Assembly (NCBI GenBank): GCA_900557505.1
Contig: USTC01000090.1
Span: forward strand, 1 to 5,828
Reading direction: 5' to 3'
Length of the DNA stretch: 5,828 bases
DNA from: an uncultured Collinsella sp.
Lineage (GTDB): Bacteria > Actinomycetota > Coriobacteriia > Coriobacteriales > Coriobacteriaceae
The position numbers and the translations under genes are program-made. Below, piece by piece: positions 1 to 5,821 of this stretch. Position 1 is the first letter of the stretch. Each line of letters opens with the position of its first letter. Below the pieces are notes generated by a model. The model was not told where the DNA came from, searched no databases, and worked only from the letters and a program-made list of their open reading frames with translations.

Positions 1-969
1 GTTAAAGCCGATGCGGTGATCGGTCACGCGGTCCTGGGGCTGGTTGTACGTACGAATCTTCTCGGAACGGTTGCCGTGGCCGATCTGGCTCTGGCGCTCG
101 GCGCCGAGCTCGGCCTGCTGCTTCTCGAGTTCCATCTCGTACAGACGGGCACGCAGCATCTGCATGCAGACCTCGCGGTTCTGGATCTGGGAACGCTGCT
201 CCTGCGACTGCACCACGGTGTTGGTGGGCAGGTGGGTGATGCGCACGGCGGAGTAGGTGGTGTTAACGCACTGACCGCCAGGGCCGGAGGCACAGTAGGT
301 ATCGATGCGCAGGTCGGACTGGTTGATCTGGACGTCGATCTCCTCGGCCTCGGGAAGCACGGCGACGGTTGCCGTGGAGGTCTGGATACGGCCCTGGGAC
401 TCGGTCTTGGGAACGCGCTGGACACGGTGCACGCCGGACTCGAACTTCATGACGGAGTAGACGCGGTCGCCCTCGACCTTGAACTCGATGGACTTAAAGC
501 CGCCGGCCTCGCTGGGGCTGGAATCGAGCACGGTGGTCTTCCAGCCGCGCGACTCGCAGAAGCGCTGGTACATCTTGTACAGATCGCCGGCAAAGATGGC
601 CGCCTCGTCGCCACCGGCGGCGGAGCGGATCTCGACGATGGTGTTCTTGTCGTCGTTGGGGTCGCTCGGGATGAGCATGTACTTAATGTCTTCCTCGAGC
701 TGGGGAAGCTTGGCCTCGTTTTCGGAGATGTCCATCTGGAGCATCTCCTTCTCATCGGCATCGGTGGTATCGTGGAGCATTTCCTTGGCGGCCTCGATGT
801 CATCGAGCGCGCCGATGTACTCACGCGAGGCGGCGATGAGGTCGGACTGGTGCGCGTACTCCTTGTTGAGACGCGTAAACTCCTTGATATCGGAGGCGAC
901 GGCCGGGTCGGAAAGCTTCTTCTCGAGCTCCTCGTAGGCCTTGATGATCTTTTCGAGCTTGTCGCGCAT
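1..969 (-). CDS. prfA: Peptide chain release factor 1 (RF1), C-terminus cut by window edge
   Basis: RF1 reads UAA and UAG stop codons in the ribosomal A site and triggers release of the finished protein. The visible 323 residues start [15 protein letters not shown] and contain the family landmarks in order: a helical N-terminal domain (about 1-100), the entry to domain 2 ([12 protein letters not shown]), the stop-codon-reading PxT tripeptide in the form PKT (187-189, within [10 protein letters not shown]), and the catalytic GGQ (231-233, within [10 protein letters not shown]), whose Gln is methylated by PrmC in other bacteria. PxT, not SPF, marks RF1 over RF2. The open frame reaches base 1 at the conserved VTDHRIGFN, so roughly 35 C-terminal residues lie outside, judging from the usual 355-360 length. 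The start at 969 is supported by AAAGGAG at 977-983, about 7 bases upstream. It is separated from the M20 gene by 249 bases and so probably has its own promoter. Family identity is very secure. Confidence 0.97.
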   Translation of the reverse strand, partial: MRDKLEKIIKAYEELEKKLSDPAVASDIKEFTRLNKEYAHQSDLIAASREYIGALDDIEAAKEMLHDTTDADEKEMLQMDISENEAKLPQLEEDIKYMLIPSDPNDDKNTIVEIRSAAGGDEAAIFAGDLYKMYQRFCESRGWKTTVLDSSPSEAGGFKSIEFKVEGDRVYSVMKFESGVHRVQRVPKTESQGRIQTSTATVAVLPEAEEIDVQINQSDLRIDTYCASGPGGQCVNTTYSAVRITHLPTNTVVQSQEQRSQIQNREVCMQMLRARLYEMELEKQQAELGAERQSQIGHGNRSEKIRTYNQPQDRVTDHRIGFN

Positions 970-1218
970 GACGGGACTCCTTTATATGCGTGAAGGTGAA
1001 AATCGGCAGAATTGATGGGGCGCACGGCGCCACTGCGGGGGTAAGCCCAGCTAGAACATGTCGATCTTCAGATACATGCGCATCCCTTCGCGTACGGGGT
1101 ACATAGTTGCGGTCTAACCCATATATGATAGCGTGCGCAGGCAAACCTGCATATAACCCGCACGGAATGATTGGTGCAAACAAACCTGACCCCATTGCAC
1201 CAAGGGCTTGCTTTTTGG
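970..1218. other. Intergenic spacer between the M20 peptidase gene and prfA
   Basis: I see no convincing gene in these 249 bases. On the minus strand they should carry the prfA promoter and leader. Two weak sigma70-like candidates can be made out: TTGCAC (1174-1179), 17 bases, TTATAT (1151-1156); and a better -10, TATCAT (1125-1130), with only a poor -35 (TATGCA, 1148-1153). Either would give a prfA leader of about 150 bases or more. Small hairpins occur at 1137-1150 (GCAGG-CAAA-CCTGC) and 1019-1031 (GGCGC-ACG-GCGCC). A tiny minus-strand reading frame, 1051-1101 (17 codons before TAG), lacks a good ribosome binding site for its first ATG; its internal ATG at 1077 has GAAGGG six bases upstream. 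No classical hairpin-plus-T-run terminator for the M20 gene is visible. Confidence 0.5.
1171..1203. repeat. Inverted repeat with 9-bp perfect arms, repeat-element-like
   Basis: TTGGTGCAA (1171-1179) and TTGCACCAA (1195-1203) are perfect reverse complements around a 15-base centre that contains AAACCTGACCCC. It lies 15 bases past the stop codon of the M20 gene. On the minus strand no T-run follows it, so it is not a standard intrinsic terminator. On the plus strand a short T-run (CTTTTTGG) follows, but no plus-strand gene precedes it. The arms and the CCTGACCCC core recall, from memory, short palindromic elements mobilised by Y1-type (RAYT) transposases, but no transposase is present here. It could instead simply be a 3' RNA-stabilising stem. 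Confidence 0.55.
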
Positions 1219-2634
1219 CTAGAGCGTTTGGAGTAGGGCGACGAGGAAGCGGATGCCCTGGAGGTAGGCGCGGCGGGTGATGCGCTCGTTGGTGCCGTGG
1301 ACGCCGCGATCACACTCGTCGTCATCAACCACAAAGGCCGAGAAGCGAATGCACTCAGGGCAAATGCGCTGGTAGTTGGCAGCGTCGGTCGCACCGATCA
1401 CGGTCGAGGGCACAATTGCCACTGGCTCGAATGATCCGCTTTCCTCCGTCCCCTTTGGATCACGGAAATAGCGGGCGGCGATGGAGCGAACCGCCTCGAG
1501 GCCGGGACCACCGATGCGCGGGGACGGCGAGGGTTCGGAGCTGCCGGGGCCCAGCTCCACTTCGACACGACCGGCAAGGTCCGCCCCGGCAACCGCCTCA
1601 CGGCAGCGCGCCACAACGTCGGCCACGCTCGTGCCCTCGAGCATGCGGAAGTTGATGTTGGCCCACATATCCTGCGGCATTACGTTGGCGCCGGTGCTGC
1701 CACCCTCGATCTGCGTGGGCGCGCAGGTGGTCGTCACCAGCGGATAGAGCTTCTTGCTGGCGAGGCAATCGCGGACAATGGCGCCCCCGTTGGCGGCAAT
1801 TTCATCCGCCGTGTAGAGCCCCAACTCGACGAGCTGGGCGGCAAGCAAGTCGGTCACGCGCGTCGGCCACTCAATATCGCAGATTGCGGTGATGGCACGG
1901 CTGAGCACCTCGAGCGACGTGCCGCCGTAGGGGTTGGAAGAATGTCCACCCGCGCTCTTTGTCTTGAGCACAATGTCGGCATAGCCCTTCTCAGCCAGGT
2001 CGGCGTGCATGAGCCAACCCTCGCCCGCGCTGTACTCGGCAGCCGGAACGATGCGGTAGTCGCCCTCGTCAATCAGGTACTCAAGCTCAATGCCGCGCTC
2101 CTCGAGCGCGCGGCCGATGGCGCCTGCGCCGTACTGCGTAGTCTCCTCGTCCTGGCCAAAGGCCAGCAGCAGCGTGCGCTCGTGCTGCCAACCGTGCGCC
2201 AGCGCATACTCGACAGCCTCGAGAATACCTGCGACCTGATCCTTCATGTCGATAGCACCGCGACCCCAAATGTAGGTGCCGTCCACGTGACCGCTAAAGG
2301 GGACATGCGTCCAGTCGGCCTCGGTGCCGGGCACCACGGGGACCACGTCCATGTGGCCCATGAGCATAATGGGCTTAAGAGCCGAATCGCTGCCGGCAAG
2401 CGTCACCAATAGCGAATGGTCGATAAGCTCGACCTCGCCCGCCGCGAACACGCGCGGCCAGGCCTGCTGCATATAGGCGCGCAGGTCGTCGAAGGGCTGC
2501 CAGTCCACCGCCTTGGCATCCATGCTCGAGATAGTCGGAAACGACAGCACACGGCCCAAGCGCTCGCACGCGCCTGCCTCGTCTATATCGGCAAAATCAT
2601 CCTCATGCGCAAAGAAGCGCCAAACCTCGGCCAT
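1219..2634 (-). CDS. M20-family zinc metallopeptidase (CPS1/PM20D1-like carboxypeptidase or amidohydrolase)
   Basis: This 471-residue enzyme belongs to the M20 di-zinc peptidase family, which cleaves dipeptides, C-terminal residues or N-acyl amino acids. The motifs appear in order: GHMDVVP with metal-binding His94 and Asp96; GRGAIDMK with the bridging Asp129; QDEET with the likely catalytic Glu163 and ligand Glu164; LIDEGD with ligand Asp189; AGGHSS with His231, which usually begins the lid or dimerisation domain; and RGVHGTNERI with the last ligand His446. GATDAAN plus VHGTNERI and the length resemble the carboxypeptidase S/PM20D1 branch rather than DapE or ArgE. There is no signal peptide, so it should be cytoplasmic. 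The start at 2634 has AAAGGA (2639-2644) four bases upstream; the longer ATG at 2688 would translate an intergenic hairpin and lacks this site. It lies 72 bases after the ABC ATPase gene and may share its transcript. Residue roles are assigned from family knowledge; the exact substrate is unknown. Confidence 0.93.
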   Translation of the reverse strand: MAEVWRFFAHEDDFADIDEAGACERLGRVLSFPTISSMDAKAVDWQPFDDLRAYMQQAWPRVFAAGEVELIDHSLLVTLAGSDSALKPIMLMGHMDVVPVVPGTEADWTHVPFSGHVDGTYIWGRGAIDMKDQVAGILEAVEYALAHGWQHERTLLLAFGQDEETTQYGAGAIGRALEERGIELEYLIDEGDYRIVPAAEYSAGEGWLMHADLAEKGYADIVLKTKSAGGHSSNPYGGTSLEVLSRAITAICDIEWPTRVTDLLAAQLVELGLYTADEIAANGGAIVRDCLASKKLYPLVTTTCAPTQIEGGSTGANVMPQDMWANINFRMLEGTSVADVVARCREAVAGADLAGRVEVELGPGSSEPSPSPRIGGPGLEAVRSIAARYFRDPKGTEESGSFEPVAIVPSTVIGATDAANYQRICPECIRFSAFVVDDDECDRGVHGTNERITRRAYLQGIRFLVALLQTL

Positions 2635-2658
2635 GACATCCTTTCGATTGTGATGACG

Positions 2659-2683
2659 AGGGCCGCCCCACCGGAGCGGCCCT
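2659..2683 (-). terminator. GC-rich intercistronic hairpin without a T-run (attenuator-like)
   Basis: AGGGCCGC (2659-2666) and GCGGCCCT (2676-2683) form an 8-bp perfect stem, and inner CC/GG pairs may extend it across one C-A mismatch. It sits 23 bases past the ATPase stop codon and 14 bases before the M20 ribosome binding site. On the minus strand it is followed by CGTCATCACAATCG and not a T-run, so full intrinsic termination is unlikely. Partial termination, or protection of the upstream transporter mRNA from 3' decay, fits better; both are inferences. Confidence 0.55.
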
Positions 2684-2706
2684 GCCACATAAGCGTTTGC
2701 GGTCGG

Positions 2707-3492
2707 TTATTTGTCCTCGAGATAACGCGAGAGGAACTCGCGGGTGCGCTGGTGCTTGGGGTTGCCGAAGAGCTCGGCCGGCGCGGCGTCCTCGAGCACC
2801 ACGCCCTTGTCCATAAAGACCACGCGGTCGGACACGGTTCGGGCAAAGGCCATCTCGTGCGTGACGACGACCATGGTCATGCCGTCGGCAGCGAGCTTGC
2901 GCATGACCTCGAGCACCTCTCCCACGATCTCGGGGTCGAGTGCCGAAGTCGGCTCGTCGAACAGCATGATCTGCGGATTCATGCACAGGGCGCGCGCGAT
3001 GGCCACGCGCTGCTTTTGGCCACCGGACAGGCGACCCACAGCGGCGTGCGCGAACTTTTCGAGCCCCACGCTCGTCAGATGCTCCATCGCGACCTTCTCG
3101 GCCTCGGCCTTGCTCATCTTTTTGAGCGTGACGGGCGCGAGCGTGCAGTTGTCGAGCACGTCCATGTTGTTGAACAGGTTAAAGCCCTGGAACACCATGC
3201 CGATGTCCTCGCGGAGTTTATTGATATTGCAGCGCTCGGCCGTAAGGTCCTGGCCGTGGAACCAGATGTGGCCCGCGTCCGGGGTCTCGAGCAGGTTGAG
3301 GCAGCGCAGGAAGGTCGACTTGCCCGAGCCCGAGGCGCCGATAATGGTGACGACCTCGCCGGGGTTAACGGACAGGTCGATGCCCTTGAGCACCTCGAGC
3401 GAGCCGAAGCTCTTGCGCAGGCCCTCGACGCGGATGAGCGGCTCATTGGTCTGTGCGGCGGCCGCGGTGCCGGTAGTGGCGGTATCTGCCAT
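2707..3492 (-). CDS. Polar amino acid ABC transporter, ATP-binding protein (GlnQ/HisP type)
   Basis: This 261-residue ATPase powers import by the permease encoded just upstream. All the nucleotide-binding landmarks are intact: Walker [10 protein letters not shown] (52-60), Q-loop VFQGFNLF with Gln102, signature LSGGQKQR (155-162), Walker B IMLFDEP with catalytic Glu180, D-loop SALD (183-186) and switch His212 (VVTHEM). [15 protein letters not shown], the SALDPE context and the length of about 240 residues after a short tail are typical of the polar amino acid uptake family. The first 18 or so residues are an Ala/Thr-rich tail ahead of the domain. The start at 3492 is chosen because GAGGAG lies 7-8 bases upstream and because it removes an unlike Arg/Pro-rich extension that would overlap the permease gene. 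It follows the permease stop by 22 bases. Such proteins usually act as a dimer on the cytoplasmic face of the membrane. The substrate cannot be read from this subunit. Confidence 0.97.
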   Translation of the reverse strand: MADTATTGTAAAAQTNEPLIRVEGLRKSFGSLEVLKGIDLSVNPGEVVTIIGASGSGKSTFLRCLNLLETPDAGHIWFHGQDLTAERCNINKLREDIGMVFQGFNLFNNMDVLDNCTLAPVTLKKMSKAEAEKVAMEHLTSVGLEKFAHAAVGRLSGGQKQRVAIARALCMNPQIMLFDEPTSALDPEIVGEVLEVMRKLAADGMTMVVVTHEMAFARTVSDRVVFMDKGVVLEDAAPAELFGNPKHQRTREFLSRYLEDK

Positions 3493-3514
3493 GATGATTC
3501 TCCTCGTCTTGAGC

Positions 3515-4663
3515 CTAGTTGGAGCTGGGCAGCGTTGCCGGGGCCTCGGCGCCGAGCTTTTTGCCAAAGGCCTCGAGCAGGCGGCTCGCCACGAGCGTCA
3601 GGATCAGGTAGACCACGAGCGCCACGCAGTAGACCTCCATCTGGCGGTAGTACACGCCGGCGACGGTGGTGGTGGCGTACATGAGGTCGAACACGCCGAT
3701 GACCGAAAGCACCGACGAGTCCTTGATGTTGATGATGAGCTCGTTGGTGAGTGCGGGGATCGCGTTTTTAATACCCTGGGGGAACACGACCTTGCGCATG
3801 GCCTGCCACTGCGACAGACCCAGCGAGCGCGCCGCCTCGGCTTGGCCGGCGTCGATGGACTCGATGCCGCCACGCAGGACCTCCATCATGTAGGCGGTGG
3901 AGTTGAGCGAGATGGTAACGAGGCCGGCGGTGAAGGTGCTCCAAATCTGGTTGGCCTGGGCGGTCTCGAAGCCCATGCCGCGCAAAACGGTGAAGCCCGC
4001 GTAATAGATGAGCAGGCCCTGAACCATCATGGGCGTGCCGCGCACGATGGTGGAGTAGACAGTCGCAAAGCCGCGGCCGATGCTCTTAAAGAAGCGCACC
4101 AGATCGTTATCCACGCGGTCGAACGTCTGAATACGCAGGAACACAAAGAGCAGCGCCAGGAAGAATGCGATGACGGTGCCGAAGGTGGCAAGCGCGATGG
4201 TAATCTCGATACCGCGGATAAAGAAGTCCCCGCTCTTGTAGGTCATGTAGACCAGGCTCGACAAAAAGTCGCTGGGGTTGGAGTCCGAGACAATGCTCAC
4301 CCGCACCAGATCGATAAACGACATGACGCAACGGTCCACGAAAAAGATCGCCGCGATGGCGACCACGACGTAGCTGCCTAAGCGTGCGCCACGACGGAAG
4401 CGCTCGGATGCGAACGGCGACTTTTCGCGATAGTCGTTCCAGTGCATAAGCTTGGTGACCAGCGCCGCCGCCGATACGACGAGCCAGGCCCAAAGGATTG
4501 CCCAGAGGCAGTCTTGGAACGCGCCCGTAGGCGCCAAGAAGCTCAGCGGCGTGGGGTTGCGCTGGCTAAACGCCAGGCCGAGCGCCGCGATAACGCTCGT
4601 GCCCAGATACACATAACGGTGGTCGGCCTTGATGAAGGAGGCCAGACGATTGATGGTTTTCAT
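3515..4663 (-). CDS. Polar amino acid ABC transporter permease with a long N-terminal membrane extension
   Basis: This 382-residue protein is the membrane channel of the importer. The C-terminal part (about 145-370) is a HisM/GlnP-type permease. It begins [20 protein letters not shown], carries RGTPMMVQ (208-215), and has the EAA coupling loop [21 protein letters not shown] (276-296), followed by [12 protein letters not shown] and [10 protein letters not shown]. The first 145 residues are extra compared with the usual length of about 220. They hold three likely membrane helices (about 17-34, 51-71 and 96-119), with a charged stretch between the second and third (HWNDYREK...ERFRRGAR). The start at 4663 has GGAGG 5 bases upstream, immediately after the TAG of the binding-protein gene (9-base gap), which suggests coupled translation. 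A single permease gene implies a homodimer. The permease call is firm; the role of the extension is unknown. Confidence 0.95.
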   Translation of the reverse strand: MKTINRLASFIKADHRYVYLGTSVIAALGLAFSQRNPTPLSFLAPTGAFQDCLWAILWAWLVVSAAALVTKLMHWNDYREKSPFASERFRRGARLGSYVVVAIAAIFFVDRCVMSFIDLVRVSIVSDSNPSDFLSSLVYMTYKSGDFFIRGIEITIALATFGTVIAFFLALLFVFLRIQTFDRVDNDLVRFFKSIGRGFATVYSTIVRGTPMMVQGLLIYYAGFTVLRGMGFETAQANQIWSTFTAGLVTISLNSTAYMMEVLRGGIESIDAGQAEAARSLGLSQWQAMRKVVFPQGIKNAIPALTNELIINIKDSSVLSVIGVFDLMYATTTVAGVYYRQMEVYCVALVVYLILTLVASRLLEAFGKKLGAEAPATLPSSN

Positions 4664-4675
4664 GCTGCCTCCCTA
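4664..4675 (-). promoter_or_regulatory. Permease ribosome binding site abutting the upstream stop codon
   Basis: On the minus strand the binding-protein stop TAG (4675-4673) runs straight into GGAGG (4672-4668), which sits 4-5 bases before the permease ATG at 4663. A ribosome ending the first gene would lie over this site, so the two subunits are probably translationally coupled. The strong match to anti-SD also fixes the permease start. Confidence 0.7.
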
Positions 4676-5599
4676 TGCCGGCTGACGATCGAGGCACGCG
4701 TCCCACATTTGGTCGCGTTCCTCTTGGCCAATGCCCTTGAGTGTCTTGTCGATGAGCTTAAGCAGCTTATCCGAGCCCTTGCGGCAGCCGACGTTTGCCG
4801 TGACCTCCTGCTTAAAGCCCTCGCCTTCGGCAAATTGAATCGGCACGATACCCGGGTTTTGGGCCATATAGCCCTTCTCGTTCTCGGTGTTGTAGGTCAC
4901 GGCATCGCACGTGCCCTGCAGCAGGTTCGAGAACACCGTGGGAACCGAATCGACCGGGTTCTTGTGCACAACGCCCGGGATCTCGTCGATGACGGTATCG
5001 AGCATGGTGTCCTTTTGGCCGAGTACCGTGGCACCGCTAAAGTCGCTGAGCTTGGTGGCGTTTTGGTAGGGGGAACCCTCTTTTACGAACAGGCCAAAGT
5101 AGCCAATGAAGTACGGGTCGGAGAAGCCGACGGACTCTTCGCGCTCGGGCGTGGCGCTCATACCGGCGATGATGAGGTCGATCTGGCCGTTGTTGAGCGA
5201 ATCGATAAGGCCCGAGAAGCTCTGCTTGACGGCAACGGGCTCGCCACCGAGGGCCTTGCAGACGATCTTGGCGATCTGCACGTCGTAGCCATCGGCATAG
5301 GCGCCCTGCACGTTGTCGATGGGGATGGTGTACTCACTGGCTTCGGAAACCTGCCAGTTGTACGGGGCGTAGGCCGCCTCCATGCCAATGCGGATCTTGT
5401 CCTTGCCGATCACGGAATCGGACAGGTCGTCGCGACCGCCGCCCGTCGTGGGCTGAACCACCTTGAGCGTGGACGGGCGCTGACAGCCGGCGAGCGCGCC
5501 GGCGACGACGGAAGCACTCGCAGCGAGAGCGCTACCCAAAAAGATGCGACGGCTGCATACCGGCTGGGTCTGCATGCCGCGCTGTTGGGGAGAATGCAT
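4673..5599 (-). CDS. Amino acid ABC transporter substrate-binding lipoprotein (SBP family 3)
   Basis: This 308-residue protein captures the amino acid outside the membrane and hands it to the permease. The leader has a twin-arginine-like motif SRRIFLGS (Arg17-Arg18), a hydrophobic stretch, and a lipobox LAGC with the lipidated Cys39, so it is probably a membrane-anchored lipoprotein. The mature domain (about 69-295) has family-3 landmarks: IRIGMEAAYAPYNW, GYDVQIAKIVCKALGG, SGLIDSLNNGQIDLIIAGMSATPEREESVGFSDPYF and the final KLIDKTLKGIG. Arg153 in SATPER matches the arginine that usually holds the ligand carboxylate. Asn237 (DAVTYN) lies where many relatives have an Asp that binds the ligand amino group. 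The start at 5599 is preceded by GGAAGG, 6 bases upstream. The next ATG (5575) lacks a good site, and the longer ATGs upstream would read through the leader repeats. It is the first gene of the operon. The ligand is not identifiable. Confidence 0.96.
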   Translation of the reverse strand: MHSPQQRGMQTQPVCSRRIFLGSALAASASVVAGALAGCQRPSTLKVVQPTTGGGRDDLSDSVIGKDKIRIGMEAAYAPYNWQVSEASEYTIPIDNVQGAYADGYDVQIAKIVCKALGGEPVAVKQSFSGLIDSLNNGQIDLIIAGMSATPEREESVGFSDPYFIGYFGLFVKEGSPYQNATKLSDFSGATVLGQKDTMLDTVIDEIPGVVHKNPVDSVPTVFSNLLQGTCDAVTYNTENEKGYMAQNPGIVPIQFAEGEGFKQEVTANVGCRKGSDKLLKLIDKTLKGIGQEERDQMWDACLDRQPA

Positions 5600-5610
5600 A
5601 ATCTGCCTTC

Positions 5611-5642
5611 CCTGTTGAATCGTATGCTGACGACTTAACAGG
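5611..5642 (-). promoter_or_regulatory. 5' UTR stem-loop ending in the ribosome binding site of the binding-protein gene
   Basis: The minus-strand RNA can pair CCTGTT (5642-5637) with AACAGG (5616-5611). After one A-C mismatch the pairing continues AGTCGT/ACGATT, with one G-U pair, around a 6-base loop (CAGCAT). The 3' arm ends in AGG, the first bases of the purine-rich AGGGAAGG ribosome binding region (5613-5606), so folding could partly limit access. It matches no riboswitch class that I recognise. Confidence 0.5.
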
Positions 5643-5666
5643 ATACCGCTCAGCGCTACCTCCAGC

Positions 5667-5693
5667 AAATGCATATATAAATGCATATATGCA
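5667..5693. repeat. Tandem 12-bp repeat (AAATGCATATAT x2) with a 12-bp palindrome
   Basis: AAATGCATATAT occurs twice back to back (5667-5678 and 5679-5690). The second copy runs into GCA to give the perfect palindrome TGCATATATGCA (5682-5693). The block lies 68-94 bases upstream of the binding-protein ATG, where a promoter and operator would be expected. Half-sites TGCAT and ATGCA are reminiscent of paired operator boxes such as ArgR-type sites but do not match that consensus (TGAAT/ATTCA). Binding of any regulator is inferred. Confidence 0.6.
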
Positions 5694-5709
5694 AGTTTAC
5701 GAACTGAAA

Positions 5710-5774
5710 ACGATTGGTAGTCGTAATGGACATTCTTAAACGACTAGTCAAACAAGAACGTCCCCAACGACTAG
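5710..5774. repeat. Cluster of ACGACT(AG) motifs, possible operator sites
   Basis: AACGACTAG occurs exactly at 5739-5747 and 5766-5774, with starts 27 bases apart. The reverse complement AGTCGT is at 5719-5724, where it forms a dyad with ACGATT (5710-5715) over a 3-base centre. A further ACGACT is at 5630-5635 inside the leader hairpin. GACTAGTC (5742-5749) is itself palindromic. Four copies of one 6-mer in about 150 bases is far above the roughly 0.1 expected by chance, which suggests sites for a DNA-binding regulator. No regulator gene is in the window. Confidence 0.45.
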
Positions 5775-5779
5775 GCATG

Positions 5780-5821
5780 AAAAAGGCAAGGCATAGACCT
5801 TCTGGTCATGCCTTGCCTTTT
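5780..5821 (-). terminator. Strong intrinsic terminator of an upstream minus-strand gene (bidirectional in form)
   Basis: AAAAGGCAAGGCAT (5781-5794) and ATGCCTTGCCTTTT (5808-5821) are perfect complements. Inside them GACC (5796-5799) pairs with GGTC (5804-5807) around a 4-base loop, leaving A5795 as a single bulge. Read on the minus strand the stem ends in five T residues; on the plus strand it ends in four. Since the gene to its left starts nearby on the minus strand, it most likely ends a gene lying beyond 5828 on the same strand and insulates the transporter operon from it. Confidence 0.85.

Larger units (their letters stand above)
5600..5779 (-). promoter_or_regulatory. Promoter, operator and 5' UTR region of the transporter operon
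   Basis: This stretch between a terminator and the first transporter gene must hold the operon promoter. No consensus promoter stands out. The best -35 is TTGACT (minus strand, 5751-5746), but 17 bases on there is only CATTAC. The AT-rich block at 5667-5692 offers several TATAT-type -10 candidates (for example TATATA) without a clear -35. The region also contains a tandem 12-bp repeat, a cluster of ACGACT motifs and a hairpin next to the ribosome binding site, listed separately. Its AT content is clearly higher than that of the neighbouring genes. Confidence 0.55.

Noticed and set aside
16..993. Plus-strand 325-codon open frame opposite prfA
   Set aside because: The minus strand encodes an unmistakable RF1 with PKT and GGQ motifs; the Leu/Gly/Val-rich antisense frame has no support.
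821..1195. Minus-strand 124-codon frame covering the spacer and the prfA start
   Set aside because: It overlaps the first 149 bases of prfA in another frame and has no domain or good ribosome binding site.
2635..2688. Longer N-terminus for the M20 peptidase
   Set aside because: It would translate the intercistronic hairpin; the ATG at 2634 has a strong site four bases upstream and starts the family-like sequence.
3493..3567. Longer N-terminus for the ATPase
   Set aside because: It adds an Arg/Pro-rich segment overlapping the end of the permease gene, while the ATG at 3492 has GAGGAG upstream.
2416..4381. Long plus-strand open frames (2416-3684 and 2744-4381, 422 and 545 codons)
   Set aside because: They lie antisense to clear ABC transporter and peptidase genes, lack recognisable domains, and are low-complexity His/Arg/Asp or Ser-rich shadows expected opposite high-GC genes.
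4442..5638. Plus-strand 398-codon open frame
   Set aside because: It mirrors the permease and binding-protein genes on the opposite strand, with no ribosome binding site or family motif; a GC-driven shadow.
5600..5686. Longer N-terminus for the binding protein
   Set aside because: It would place 29 residues ahead of the signal peptide and translate the leader hairpin and tandem repeat; the ATG at 5599 has GGAAGG six bases upstream.
5600..5779. Lysine riboswitch, T-box or other known leader RNA
   Set aside because: The leader is short, and I see no T-box sequence or recognisable riboswitch core; the only large terminator lies at its far upstream end.
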